A stretch of 64,000 nucleotides of DNA from Tolypothrix campylonemoides VB511288 (GTDB lineage: Bacteria; Cyanobacteriota; Cyanobacteriia; Cyanobacteriales; Nostocaceae). Within the stretch, counting starts at the first letter, position 1. Each line of letters begins with the position of its first letter. The position numbers and the translations under genes are program-made. Under the pieces are notes generated by a model that was given only the letters and a program-made list of their open reading frames with translations, was not told the origin of the DNA and did no database searches. Below are positions 36,913 to 45,706 of the stretch, piece after piece. The DNA lies in contig JXCB02000023.1 of assembly GCA_000828075.3 (NCBI GenBank), positions 481,937-545,936 on the forward strand, written 5' to 3'.

Positions 36913-37647
36913 GTGAAAATTTCTTTAATACACAAAGAGTACTTTCTCCAAGTAAACGGAGCTACGTTGTGGGTAGCCGAACAAGGCTTGGGTCTTGCTG
37001 TGGTTTTAGTGAGTGGTGGACCAGGCTGCTGTGACTACCTTGAACCCGTAGCTTCATTGATTAATGATATTGCACACACAATCCGCTTTGATCCCCGTGG
37101 GTGTGGTCGTTCCTCGCTGACACCACCATACGACCTCCAGACTGCGATCGCCGACCTCGATGAACTCCGCATTCAGCTCAAGCTTGAGCAGTGGGTGTTA
37201 CTGGGTCACTCTTGGGGGGCAAATGTGGCGATCGCCTACGCTCTTTCACACCCAACTTGTACCCGTGGTGTGATTTACCTTTGTGGTACAGGTCTACAGA
37301 ATGACCAGGACTGGAAGGACGCCTACCGCAAAGGACGCGATGCAGGACGAGAGCAGATGCCAGAATTTGCTTACCCACCAAACCTCGAAGTGAATGAGGT
37401 GGGCAACCGTTCGTGGAAGGCGTTCATCAAGCAACCAACTTTGTGGAAGCAGGTCTCAATGCTCGCAGTGCCGATACTCGCAGTGGTTGGTAGTGAGGAC
37501 ATCCGCCCAAGCTGGCCCGTTGAGCAAATGGCACACTTGATGCCTGAGGCGCAATTCGAGCGAATTGAGGGGGCTGGGCATTACTTGTGGCTGACGCATT
37601 CGAGTCAGTTAAGTTCGCTCCTGCATCACTTCCTTGAGAACTTTTAA
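36913..37647 (+). CDS. Alpha/beta hydrolase (proline iminopeptidase-like)
   Basis: 244 residues with a GTG start at 36913. The fold is shown by VVLVSGGPGCCDYLEPV (oxyanion region), DPRGCGRSSLTPP, the nucleophile Ser in LLGHSWGANVAI, the Asp in VGSEDIRPSWP and the His in GAGHYLWLTH. The function is not known. It lies between nirA and nirB, an unusual position, and its stop is close to the nirB start (38 bases). Its G+C and codon use look higher than the nitrate genes, but this was not measured. The NtcA box at 36790-36803 could in principle also serve it, though no fitting -10 hexamer was seen on that side. Confidence 0.8.
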   Translation: MKISLIHKEYFLQVNGATLWVAEQGLGLAVVLVSGGPGCCDYLEPVASLINDIAHTIRFDPRGCGRSSLTPPYDLQTAIADLDELRIQLKLEQWVLLGHSWGANVAIAYALSHPTCTRGVIYLCGTGLQNDQDWKDAYRKGRDAGREQMPEFAYPPNLEVNEVGNRSWKAFIKQPTLWKQVSMLAVPILAVVGSEDIRPSWPVEQMAHLMPEAQFERIEGAGHYLWLTHSSQLSSLLHHFLENF

Positions 37648-37684
37648 AATCAATTTGGTGTGCCTATTTGGAAATTTGCAGATT

Positions 37685-38896
37685 GTGGATAACATCAACC
37701 AGCTTTTGGTGGAGGCGCAAGCAGCATACAATGCGTCTAACTGGTCATCGCTGATTCAATGCTTGCAACACTTGACTCTGGCAAAGCATTTACAACATCC
37801 AGAGGTAGTTAAAAATCAAGAACATCTGCTGGAATTAGCACTCTCGGTTTTAGAAACAGGCGATTTTCAGCAACGCTGGGAGATTGCTAAAGTCATAGTT
37901 AGCCTAGGAACTATTGCCATCCCCCCATTGATAGATATATTGAAAGATGAAGACGCAGATGAAGAGTTGCGGGCTTATGCAGCAAGAATTTTGGGGGATT
38001 TGAAAAACCCAGATGCAATAGCACCTTTGGTGGAATTACTGAAAACCAATGAAAGTCAGGAACTCAAGGAAATAGCAGCCACTGCTTTAGGGCAAATGGG
38101 TGCTGTTGCGATCGCCCCGTTAACGGAACTTTTAGCACAGGAAGAAACACGGCTGTTAGCAACTCAAATGCTTTCGTTCATCCGACAAAAAGAAACTATC
38201 ACACCTTTGTTGAGCGTCGTGCAAGATCCACAAGTTGCTGTGCGCGTTGTGGCGATTGAAGCACTCAGCAGCTTTCACGATCATCGCGTGCAAACAGTGC
38301 TTCTTAATGCTTTGAACGATGTCGCCGCCCCAGTGAGGCGGGAAGCAGTGCTTGGTTTAGGTTTTCGCCCTGAGTTACGCGAAACATTCGATTTGGTGGC
38401 AAAACTGCAACCGAGGCTTTATGACATTGACCAAGACGTTTGTTGTGGCGCAGCAGCCGCCCTTTCTAGAATGGGTTGTGACGCTGCGGCAGAGGCATTA
38501 TTTCAGGTTTTGATATCGCCAAATACATCGAGAAGGCTGCAACTAGAAACTATCCGCGCTTTAAGCTGGGTGGGGACAGTATCCGGCTTAGAATATTTGC
38601 AAACAGCACTTGATCAACTGCAAACACCTGCTGTGTGGCAGGAAATTGTTACCGTTTTGGGGCGAGTCAGTGGTTCTTTAACCGACAAAGCCGCAGAAAT
38701 TTTGCTGGAAATGTTGCAAAACAACCATCCAGGAGTTGAAATTGCTAGCATCAAAAGTGCGATCGCCTTATCATTAGGGCAGTTAGGGAAAATGCAGGCA
38801 ATGAATGCATTAACCGAGATGTTAGCAGATAAAGATGTTCAAGTTAGACTACACGCCAGCGCTGCAATTAAAAAGCTAAATTCTGAAACCGAATGA
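37685..38896 (+). CDS. nirB: HEAT-repeat protein, likely nitrite reductase partner NirB
   Basis: About 403 residues from the GTG at 37685 (read as MDNINQLLVEAQAAYNASNW); the frame is open from 37634. It consists of HEAT/PBS-lyase-type repeats (recurring AARILGDLKNPDAIAPLVEL-like units, VAVRVVAIEALSSF, VRREAVLGLG), a scaffold for protein-protein contact. In Synechococcus and Anabaena, NirB is encoded beside nirA and ntcB and is needed for maximal nitrite reductase activity, probably by binding NirA. Position directly before ntcB and opposite nirA supports this identity; the sequence itself only shows a HEAT-repeat protein. Confidence 0.7.
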   Translation: MDNINQLLVEAQAAYNASNWSSLIQCLQHLTLAKHLQHPEVVKNQEHLLELALSVLETGDFQQRWEIAKVIVSLGTIAIPPLIDILKDEDADEELRAYAARILGDLKNPDAIAPLVELLKTNESQELKEIAATALGQMGAVAIAPLTELLAQEETRLLATQMLSFIRQKETITPLLSVVQDPQVAVRVVAIEALSSFHDHRVQTVLLNALNDVAAPVRREAVLGLGFRPELRETFDLVAKLQPRLYDIDQDVCCGAAAALSRMGCDAAAEALFQVLISPNTSRRLQLETIRALSWVGTVSGLEYLQTALDQLQTPAVWQEIVTVLGRVSGSLTDKAAEILLEMLQNNHPGVEIASIKSAIALSLGQLGKMQAMNALTEMLADKDVQVRLHASAAIKKLNSETE

Positions 38897-38926
38897 ACTA
38901 AAAAAATTCTTGGCAAACATTGAGCT

Positions 38927-38968
38927 GTAACAAACAGTACTAATTTACGCCGGAAACTAAGTTAACTT
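38927..38968 (+). promoter_or_regulatory. NtcA-activated promoter of ntcB
   Basis: A perfect GTA-N8-TAC box at 38927-38940 is followed after 22 bases by TAACTT (38963-38968), fitting TAN3T. The start codon of ntcB is 35 bases downstream. The spacing is the same as in the nirA promoter, so ntcB and nirA should respond together. Confidence 0.8.
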
Positions 38969-39003
38969 AATGAAACCGTAAGTGTAATTCAGGCTACATC
39001 AAC

Positions 39004-39954
39004 ATGCGATTAGAGCAGTTGCAAGCCTTTCTGGCGATCGCAGAAACTGGCAGCTTTCAGGGGGCAGCAAGAAAATGTGGTGTAACCCAATCGACTATCA
39101 GTCGCCAAATTCAGGCAATGGAAGAAGATTTGGGGTTGGAATTGTTCCACAGAACAAGTCAGGCAAAGTTGACATTGGCAGGTGAACGCTTGCTACCTCG
39201 CGCCCGTAAAATTTGCCAAGAGTGGCACAGTGCCACGCAGGAAATAGCTGATCTCTTGGCAGGAAAACAGCCAGAACTTTGTGTAGCAGCAATTCACTCG
39301 TTATGTGCTTATTATCTGCCACCAGTTTTGCAAAAGTTTTGTCATAATTATCCAGATATACAATTGCGCGTGACCTCATTAGGTAGCGATCGCGCATTAA
39401 AAGTCCTTAAAGATGGATTAGTAGATCTGGCAATAGTCATGAATAATCGCTTCTTAACCGCTGGTAAAGAAATGGTGGTAGAAGTACTGTATGATGAACC
39501 GATAGAAGTTCTAGTGGCAAAGAATCACCCGCTAGCTGAATATGAACGCATCCCTTGGTCGGAACTCATTCGTTATCCGCAAGTGGTGTTTAAGGATGGT
39601 TATGGGATGCAACGCCTGGTACAAGATAAATTTGATCGCTTAGAAGCGACACTCCAAGCTGCTTTAGAAGTCAATACCCTGGATGCTTTCCGGGGAGTCG
39701 TGCGCCAAGGAGAACTCATAGCCATGCTGCCGTATTCCGCATTAGTCGAAGCACGTATTGACCCTAGCCTTGCAGTTCGTCCCTTAGCTAGTAACAGTCA
39801 TAGTTCTTTACCCGACAGTTCTAGTTTGACTCGACAGGTGGTTATGGTCACGACTCAAGACCGACTTCAAATTCCTCCAATTAAGCACTTTTGGTACTTA
39901 GTTAAGGACAATGTACCACCACTATTTGACTCTGTTGCATCGTCAGCTTGCTAG
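39004..39954 (+). CDS. ntcB: LysR-type regulator of nitrate assimilation
   Basis: 316 residues. The N-terminal winged helix-turn-helix is seen in MRLEQLQAFLAIAETGSFQG and CGVTQSTISRQIQAMEEDLG, followed by the LysR effector domain (LCVAAIHSLCAYYLPPVLQK). It matches NtcB, which with NtcA activates the nirA operon in response to nitrite or nitrate. Located between nirB and cnaT as in Anabaena PCC 7120, where ntcB and cnaT are adjacent. It has its own NtcA-type promoter 35-77 bases upstream. Confidence 0.9.
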   Translation: MRLEQLQAFLAIAETGSFQGAARKCGVTQSTISRQIQAMEEDLGLELFHRTSQAKLTLAGERLLPRARKICQEWHSATQEIADLLAGKQPELCVAAIHSLCAYYLPPVLQKFCHNYPDIQLRVTSLGSDRALKVLKDGLVDLAIVMNNRFLTAGKEMVVEVLYDEPIEVLVAKNHPLAEYERIPWSELIRYPQVVFKDGYGMQRLVQDKFDRLEATLQAALEVNTLDAFRGVVRQGELIAMLPYSALVEARIDPSLAVRPLASNSHSSLPDSSSLTRQVVMVTTQDRLQIPPIKHFWYLVKDNVPPLFDSVASSAC

Positions 39955-40089
39955 CAGTTGTTAGTTGTTAGTCATATCAAGCCCGGCGAATTACTCATAA
40001 TAAAACTTATATGTAGTAAGGACAAGAGTGCTTGTTTTCATGGAAGAGGACTCTTGTCCTCACTACAAACTTAGTAAGATTATTTCTTA

Positions 40090-40180
40090 CGACTTACGCA
40101 AAAAACCTCTCAAACTCTTATTTCTCTGTGTCCTCTGCGTCCTCTGTGGTTCGTTTTTCCGTTACCCATGCGTAAGTTCT
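40090..40180. mobile_element. Short MITE-like element, 91 bp
   Basis: Ends CGACTTACGCA (40090-40100) and TGCGTAAGTTCT (40169-40180) are imperfect inverted repeats. Subterminal blocks AACCTCTCAAACTCTTATTT and GGTTCGTTTTTCCGT match the element at 11478-11644, which has a longer centre. It lies in the spacer between ntcB and cnaT. The open frame across it is not a gene. Confidence 0.7.
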
Positions 40181-40241
40181 GTTTCTCATTTGTTACAAAT
40201 AATAAAGTTTTGACAAAAGATAAAAATAAAAAAATAAAAAT

Positions 40242-41330
40242 ATGAGCAAAGTATTTAGGGATTTACTCAAAAAGGTAGGTGGTGGGGAGCATACTGCACA
40301 AAACTTAACTCGTGCTGAAGCCGCTACAGCCACCAAGATGATGTTGCTAGGAGAAGCGACACCAGCCCAAATCGGGGCTTTTTTAATTGCTCACCGCATC
40401 AAACGTCCGACAGCGGATGAGTTAGCAGGAATGTTGGATGCATATGATGAACTAGGACCCTCACTGCAACCAGTCTCCTCCGAAAAACCAGTCATAGTTT
40501 TAGGCATACCTTATGATGGCAGAACTCGCACTGCACCCATTAGCCCCATAACGGCTTTGGTTCTAGCAGCAAGTGGACAACCAGTGGTTATGCATGGTGG
40601 AGATTGTTTGCCTACAAAATACGGAGTGCCGCTGGTAAATATTTGGCAGGGGTTAGGAGTTGATTGGACTGGGCTATCGCTGGAGAAAACCCAGCAAATT
40701 TTAGAAAAAACAGGGATTTGCCTTGTTTATACTCCTAAGCATTTTCATCTAACGAATAGTATCTGGGAGTACCGTGAACAACTAGGTAAGCGTCCGCCTT
40801 TGGCAACAATGGAACTCATTTGGTGTCCTTATGCGGGGGATGCTCACATAATCACTGGGTTTGTTCATCCTCCCACGGAAACCTTGTTCCAAACCACCTT
40901 GGCGTTGCGAGGAGTAACTCAGTTTACAACTGTCAAGGGGCTGGAGGGTAGCTGTGACTTACCACGCGATCGCACTGCTATCATCGGCTTAGCAACAACT
41001 CCCAAGCCAGATGACATAGGGATTATACCCATAGAACGCTTACACCTAACCCCTCGTGATTATGGCTTTACAACCAAGAATGTACCCCTCGGTACCACTC
41101 AAGAATTGATTGCGGATTTGCAAGGGGTATTGGATGGCAAACCCTCCGAACTTATGCAAACAGCCTTGTGGAATGGAGGGTTTTACCTGTGGCGTTGTGG
41201 AATTTGTTCAGATATGCGTGAGGGTATAGCCAAAGTAGAGGAATTGTTAACTAGTGGTGTGATTGCTCAGAAACTACAAGAACTTTCTGGAGCAGTCAAT
41301 TCAGTTTCCACAGTATTTCAGCCCGTCTAA
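40242..41330 (+). CDS. cnaT: CnaT, anthranilate phosphoribosyltransferase-like regulator of nitrate genes
   Basis: 362 residues of the TrpD/glycosyltransferase family 3 fold: N-terminal helical part with LTRAEAATATKMMLLGEATPAQ, then an alpha/beta domain (VIVLGIPYDGRTRTAPISP, GQPVVMHGGDCLPTKYGVP). In Anabaena PCC 7120, cnaT (next to ntcB) is needed for expression of the nir operon although it is not a DNA-binding protein; its reaction is unknown. Glycine-rich PRPP-loop positions of true TrpD appear altered (GIPYDGRT), which fits a non-TrpD role. A MITE-like element lies between ntcB and this gene. Confidence 0.82.
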   Translation: MSKVFRDLLKKVGGGEHTAQNLTRAEAATATKMMLLGEATPAQIGAFLIAHRIKRPTADELAGMLDAYDELGPSLQPVSSEKPVIVLGIPYDGRTRTAPISPITALVLAASGQPVVMHGGDCLPTKYGVPLVNIWQGLGVDWTGLSLEKTQQILEKTGICLVYTPKHFHLTNSIWEYREQLGKRPPLATMELIWCPYAGDAHIITGFVHPPTETLFQTTLALRGVTQFTTVKGLEGSCDLPRDRTAIIGLATTPKPDDIGIIPIERLHLTPRDYGFTTKNVPLGTTQELIADLQGVLDGKPSELMQTALWNGGFYLWRCGICSDMREGIAKVEELLTSGVIAQKLQELSGAVNSVSTVFQPV

Positions 41331-41447
41331 GAGGTTTATCTTCCTCATGGCATTGCGCTAAGGATGGCTTTTTCTTGGTTAATGTCAACATGAGACACCG
41401 AGTGCGAAGCCATCAGAACAAAACACACAAGCTTTGAGTTGTCTTGA

Positions 41448-41633
41448 TTAACGAAAACGGCTCTTACGCTGCTTTGACCTGGCGACTGCTTTACGCTTGA
41501 GTTTTTGCAAAGGTGTTTCAAAGTGACGATGTTTCTTTAAATCTGGAAAAATTCCCGCCTTGGAGACTTGTCGCTTAAATCGACGTAAGGCTGACTCAAT
41601 TCCTTCATTTTCGCCCACAACTATTTGGGTCAT
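41448..41633 (-). CDS. rpsU: 30S ribosomal protein S21
   Basis: 61 basic residues with the S21 pattern: [47 protein letters not shown]21 is part of the small subunit and aids mRNA start recognition. The gene follows the RRM protein gene by about 250 bases in the same direction, with a terminator hairpin between them, an arrangement also known as rbp-rpsU in other cyanobacteria, where cold favours the RNA-binding protein. Confidence 0.92.
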   Translation of the reverse strand: MTQIVVGENEGIESALRRFKRQVSKAGIFPDLKKHRHFETPLQKLKRKAVARSKQRKSRFR

Positions 41634-41695
41634 TCTCTCTCCTACTAAATTGACTTAATTGGTACTTGGCTACAACTAATATAGTAACGTGTGAG

Positions 41696-41723
41696 CAAAA
41701 AGGGCAGAGAAGAACTCTGCCCT
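41696..41723 (-). terminator. Attenuator-like terminator between the RRM gene and rpsU
   Basis: On the minus strand AGGGCAGAG and CTCTGCCCT form a perfect nine-pair hairpin (plus-strand arms 41701-41709 and 41715-41723) followed by TTTTT. It lies after the RRM gene and 63 bases before the rpsU start, so some transcripts should stop here. Confidence 0.65.
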
Positions 41724-41766
41724 TGCGACTTGAGAGTTAAATCCTTTAGTTTAGGATAAAACAATT

Positions 41767-41806
41767 GGAGAAGGAGCCAGGCAGCGTATAGCCAGTCTCC
41801 TTCTCC
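41767..41806 (-). promoter_or_regulatory. Long hairpin in the rbp 3' region
   Basis: GGAGAAGGAG (41767-41776) pairs with CTCCTTCTCC (41797-41806) across a 20-base loop. Together with the terminator at 41696-41723 it could stabilise or process the mRNA. A related CTCCTTCTC lies at 41848-41856. The function is inferred from position only. Confidence 0.4.
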
Positions 41807-41880
41807 ACAAGTAATAGTGAGGGGCTAGTCTGATAACCCACACCTGCCTCCTTCTCGAAGTACATAACTTATCTCAAAGC

Positions 41881-42210
41881 TTAGTAGCGTCCACCACGAG
41901 AAGAGTATCCTCCCCCTCCTCCTCCTCTGTTGTTTCCCCCGCGTCTATTACCACCCGAACCTCCTTCGGTCTTGGGCTTAGCTTTATTAACTTTGAGGTT
42001 ACGACCCATCCATTCAGCGCCATCTAGGGCATCAATCGCCGCTGCTTCTTCAGCCTCGGTTTCCATTTCTACAAAAGCAAAACCTCTCTTTTGACCAGTT
42101 TCCCGGTCTGTCGCTACTTGAACTCTCTTAACAGTTCCATATTCTAAAAAGACCTCTTTGAGGTCTTCTTCTTCTACCTGATAAGATAGATTGCCGACAA
42201 AAATAGACAT
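41881..42210 (-). CDS. RRM-type RNA-binding protein (cyanobacterial Rbp)
   Basis: 109 residues. One RRM domain in residues 1-80: RNP2 is SIFVGNLSYQ and RNP1 is KRGFAFVEM. A glycine-rich tail (GGSGGNRRGGNNRGGGGGGY) follows, as in the cold-inducible cyanobacterial Rbp proteins, which bind RNA and act in stress or mRNA localisation. The gene lies upstream of rpsU. A 5' leader of up to several hundred bases (42211-42600) is AT-rich and may hold the control region typical of these genes. Confidence 0.9.
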   Translation of the reverse strand: MSIFVGNLSYQVEEEDLKEVFLEYGTVKRVQVATDRETGQKRGFAFVEMETEAEEAAAIDALDGAEWMGRNLKVNKAKPKTEGGSGGNRRGGNNRGGGGGGYSSRGGRY

Positions 42211-42607
42211 AGAACCTCTCCAGAATCAGGGGTGTAGAGATTTAGATTCGGAGAGACGACTATAAGACTAGTCACACAGCCGAAAATAATTCTCACTTTT
42301 TTAAAGATAACATAGGAAACGTCATTTCACTTGCGTACCAAGGGTCAAATTTAGTAAAGTTATTATAAACTGTTTCCTATTATCAAATACAATTTGAAGC
42401 TAAAAATTCTGTCAAACAAGGGTTTGTAAAGCAACTGGTTAACAGGGCTTGAAATCCTTGCTATGCTTGCATTATGTTGTAATGCGGTAGTTAAAAAACT
42501 GCAACCACTCATTCAATAAGTGAAGGCGGTTTCAAAATTAGTTAATATGCATAAGCGATTATTTATTATTCATTAGAAATCATGAACTATTAACAATTAA
42601 CAATGAA
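42211..42607. other. AT-rich spacer upstream of the RRM gene
   Basis: No gene. It contains the expected leader and promoter of the RRM gene. No clear box could be identified. Confidence 0.4.
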
Positions 42608-43507
42608 TTAAACAACAGGGAAAACTAACCCTTCTTGAGCTAGTAATACTTTAGGAAAAATAGATTGAACTTCTAACTGAACTTGATCAAGAAAATCATC
42701 ATTGTCATCTGGATGATGATGAGAAATGATTAACCATTTCACTTCAGCAGTTTTAGCCAAATCCACAGCAGTATCCCAGTGAAAGTCGGGTTCATGATGG
42801 TTGCGTGCTGCTGGTGGAGCGTAAGTCGCATTGGCAATGAGCAAATCAACGCCTTTTGTGATCTGTGCTATGCGTCCTTGATCAACTGCATTTGCAGTTT
42901 TCGGCAAATCTGTGACATAAGCAACGCTGTACTCTTTCCAAGTGACTCGATAGCCAACTGATTTTTGATGATGATTAATGATTGCCGTTGTAATGGTAAC
43001 ATCATCTATCTTCACCACCTTACCAGATGTCAAATTATGGAAGTGCAACTCAGATTGCATGAGCTGTAAAGGGTAAGGAAAGTGCGGCTGGAGCATCTGG
43101 TCACACAAGCATTGTTTAATCGAGGCTCCATTTAATGCCGCTGTTCCGTAAATGTGCAGGCAATTTTCACTGACAAATGCGGGGGCAAAAAAAGGAAATC
43201 CTTGGATACGATTTGATTGGGAGTTGGTAAAAAATAAATGAACTTCCAACGGCGATCGCACTTGCAGGCAACTTTTTCCAAGTAAGCGTAAACCAGTACC
43301 CCCATCAAAAATCAAGTGTTTCCCGGCTACCTGCATTTCTACACAAGCAGTATTGCCACCATATCGGCTGGTGTGGCTACCTGGTGTAGGAATTAAACCC
43401 CGTACACCCCAGAATTGCACCACAAATTCCGACCTTGGGGATAGATGCTGTAAGGGTTGCTTTGAAACTAAGTGGTTATAGGAAGGCGACAGCTCAAAAT
43501 TTGACAT
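42608..43507 (-). CDS. MBL-fold protein with a destroyed metal-binding motif
   Basis: 299 residues. The metallo-beta-lactamase fold is shown by VQFWGVRGLIPTPGSHTSRYGGNT, HLIFDGGTGLRLLG and RIQGFPFFAP. At the place of the zinc-binding HxHxDH (TH-T-H-W-D-H in relatives) it has T-N-S-Q-S-N-R at residues 94-100: all four ligands are replaced. Later ligand positions remain (VAYVTDLPK, LIISHHHPDD). It therefore probably no longer hydrolyses in the usual way and may bind a ligand or partner. It lies 12 bases after panD and may be cotranscribed with it. Confidence 0.82.
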   Translation of the reverse strand: MSNFELSPSYNHLVSKQPLQHLSPRSEFVVQFWGVRGLIPTPGSHTSRYGGNTACVEMQVAGKHLIFDGGTGLRLLGKSCLQVRSPLEVHLFFTNSQSNRIQGFPFFAPAFVSENCLHIYGTAALNGASIKQCLCDQMLQPHFPYPLQLMQSELHFHNLTSGKVVKIDDVTITTAIINHHQKSVGYRVTWKEYSVAYVTDLPKTANAVDQGRIAQITKGVDLLIANATYAPPAARNHHEPDFHWDTAVDLAKTAEVKWLIISHHHPDDNDDFLDQVQLEVQSIFPKVLLAQEGLVFPVV

Positions 43508-43519
43508 TTTTGCTCGAAA

Positions 43520-43903
43520 CTAAGTCTGAGTAAGCAGGTCATCGTAGCGTCGCACTTCCAACAGTCGATTTCTGTCGTCTACAATGACTACTGTGGGAGA
43601 GTATGTTTTTAACTCTTCCGAAGTGAACTGCCCGTAAGACATTATAATCAAGCGATCGCCAATCATGCCTAAACGTGCTGCTGCTCCATTCAGTTCAATT
43701 GCTCCTGAATCAGCTGCCGCCGGGATCGCATAAGTGATGAAGCGCTCGCCATTGGTAATATTCACTACCTGCACTTGCTCGTAGGGTAAGATACCCGCTT
43801 TATCCAATAAAACTTGGTCTATGCTGATACTTCCTACATAGTTGATGTTTGCCGCTGTGAGCGTGCAGTTGTGAATTTTTGCCAAAAGAAGCGTGCGCTG
43901 CAT
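43520..43903 (-). CDS. panD: Aspartate 1-decarboxylase proenzyme
   Basis: 127 residues. Self-cleavage between Gly24 and Ser25 (YVGSISID) gives the pyruvoyl enzyme. The start [16 protein letters not shown] and the [20 protein letters not shown] segment are characteristic. It makes beta-alanine for pantothenate and coenzyme A synthesis. ppa lies upstream 95 bases away in the same direction; no other pan genes are nearby. A TTATCAG heptamer run follows its start region (43910-43941). Confidence 0.93.
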   Translation of the reverse strand: MQRTLLLAKIHNCTLTAANINYVGSISIDQVLLDKAGILPYEQVQVVNITNGERFITYAIPAAADSGAIELNGAAARLGMIGDRLIIMSYGQFTSEELKTYSPTVVIVDDRNRLLEVRRYDDLLTQT

Positions 43904-43997
43904 TGAGTTTGAGTTATCAGTTATCAGTTATCAGATACCAGTCTAGACAATAATTAACGAATTACTGTTTACTGGTTCAGTGGAACGTGGAAAAGTT

Positions 43998-44534
43998 TCA
44001 GGTCGTTTTTTCGCGACCAGCTTGAACGCACTTTTCTACTAAAGGTAGGACTTGATCAACATCTTGCCACCCACGAATCTCCGTCACCTTTTTCTCTAAA
44101 TTTTTATATGTGCGGAAAAATTCGGCTATTTCTTCTAGTCGGTGTGGTGCCAGGTCTTTCAAAGATTTGACCGAAGCGTAACGCGGGTCTTTGGCAGGAA
44201 CGCAAAGAATTTTCTCATCGCGATCGCCACCGTCTATCATCTCCAGCATACCGATTGGTCTTGCTGCTATGACACATCCTGGGAAAGTTGGCTCATCGAT
44301 AATTACCATACCATCCAATGGATCGCCATCATCCGCCAAGGTGTTGGGTACAAAGCCGTAGTCATATGGGTATTGTACTGACGAGTAAAGTACCCGGTCT
44401 AGGGCAAAAGCTTGCAGTTCTTTGTCGAATTCGTATTTGTTTTTACTCCCGCCTGGAATTTCAATCAGAACGTTGATCAGACCTGGTTTCGGTTGAGCAG
44501 GAATACGCGATAAGTCCACAACAAAACTCCTCAA
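43998..44534 (-). CDS. ppa: Inorganic pyrophosphatase (family I)
   Basis: 178 residues with the family I signature [10 protein letters not shown] and further active-site residues in [19 protein letters not shown] and [10 protein letters not shown]. It splits pyrophosphate in the cytoplasm, driving biosynthetic reactions and chlorophyll synthesis. It uses Mg ions bound by the Asp cluster. The gene is followed by panD and the MBL-like gene, all on the same strand. Confidence 0.94.
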   Translation of the reverse strand: MRSFVVDLSRIPAQPKPGLINVLIEIPGGSKNKYEFDKELQAFALDRVLYSSVQYPYDYGFVPNTLADDGDPLDGMVIIDEPTFPGCVIAARPIGMLEMIDGGDRDEKILCVPAKDPRYASVKSLKDLAPHRLEEIAEFFRTYKNLEKKVTEIRGWQDVDQVLPLVEKCVQAGREKTT

Positions 44535-45057
44535 ATAACAGTGAATTATGGTAGCTCCATGCTTAGCTCCCCGTGTTGAATTTTAGGCTAAGATGGACTA
44601 CTGCTATGTAAAACTTATACAAACGCCCTACATTATTGCATTTTTTGAACGTTAAATTGACACTTCTGCGAATTAGCGCCCCTTGAGAAGCAACGTTGGG
44701 GGGAGCAAGTCTTATCCAAACGGTATTGAGATATTTCCCCGAAGTGGAAGCAAAGTCTGGCATCCTTTCGCCAAAAACGCAAAAAAATGAGAAAACAAGA
44801 GAAAAAGATAATGACACCACTCCTGCTTGGATTTTTGTCTCTTATTTCCCTTGTTTTCCTTTGTCCTGTTTATTTTTCCCGAATTAATTAAGCCTGTGGA
44901 ACTCTACTTCATGTAAAGCCCTACTTTTAACGCAAAACAAAATCTTACATTGGATTATTCCTGATTATCTCTCTACAAGCTCTTTGGCAGAAAATTCTGT
45001 TTTCTGTTTTTGCTTTCAATAGCTTCCTTGCTAAAACTTCATCTTTTCAACTTTTGT
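44535..45057. other. Spacer upstream of ppa
   Basis: No gene recognised. AT-rich, with several minus-strand open frames that have no protein character. It should contain the ppa promoter. Confidence 0.4.
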
Positions 45058-45246
45058 TTAATCTGCATTTGTTTTTACATGATATGTAATGGGTAACTGG
45101 TCATTCTGAACACTGCTTGAAGAGTAGTGTCCAATGACAAACAACGGTAGCGTCAAAGTTAAAAGACCGATTGCAGTTCCCACAATCTCTGCCAATCTAT
45201 GGGAATATGTATCAGCAGAGTCGGCAGATTGGGTATTTGAATGCAT
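45058..45246 (-). CDS. Small single-pass membrane protein
   Basis: 62 residues: a hydrophilic N-terminus (SNTQSADSADTYSHRLAE) and one hydrophobic segment (IVGTAIGLLTLTLPLFVIGH) then a short polar tail. The composition is protein-like and it stands alone in about 2 kb of non-coding sequence. No family is known to me. An upstream GTAN8TAC box at 45693 may control it, though the leader would be long. Confidence 0.5.
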   Translation of the reverse strand: MHSNTQSADSADTYSHRLAEIVGTAIGLLTLTLPLFVIGHYSSSSVQNDQLPITYHVKTNAD

Positions 45247-45664
45247 AGAAAATCGAATTTCGTCCCCTGAATTTTAATTTGGCTCTTTTTAAAAGAGTCT
45301 TGCTACTATTTTACCTATTTTTTTACCTGATACTGTTTATTAATAAATAATATCAATCATTTTTTCAGTAAATTATACTATTTTTTTTATACATGAAACA
45401 GTTGATACAAAATTGCTATTAAACATTTGATTGTTCAGTTTGTCATTAATTTTGCAAGCTACTTTACTTTCCAAATTCATGATTTTTTGATGTATTTACG
45501 AATCATGCAGTATTAAAAATTACATTTGGGATGTTTTAGATCATATTTGTCGTGGAACTAGATGTAGGTCATATTTCCGCACTTTAACAGGCTCAAAGTC
45601 TTATATAAAATCAGCTTTTATATCATCAGTTGTTTTATACCTTAAATGCTTACCCAACACTTGC

Positions 45665-45706
45665 TGTATAAGCATACGCAAAATTAACATTTGTAAGTAA
45701 TTGTAC
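45665..45706 (-). promoter_or_regulatory. Possible NtcA promoter in the long spacer
   Basis: A perfect GTA-N8-TAC box is at 45693-45706. On the minus strand, 22 bases further is TATACA (plus-strand 45665-45670), close to a -10 box but without the final T of TAN3T. On the plus strand no fitting -10 was found. The nearest gene downstream is the 62-residue membrane protein, 400 bases away; a small RNA is the other possibility. A chance match in AT-rich DNA cannot be excluded. Confidence 0.3.
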
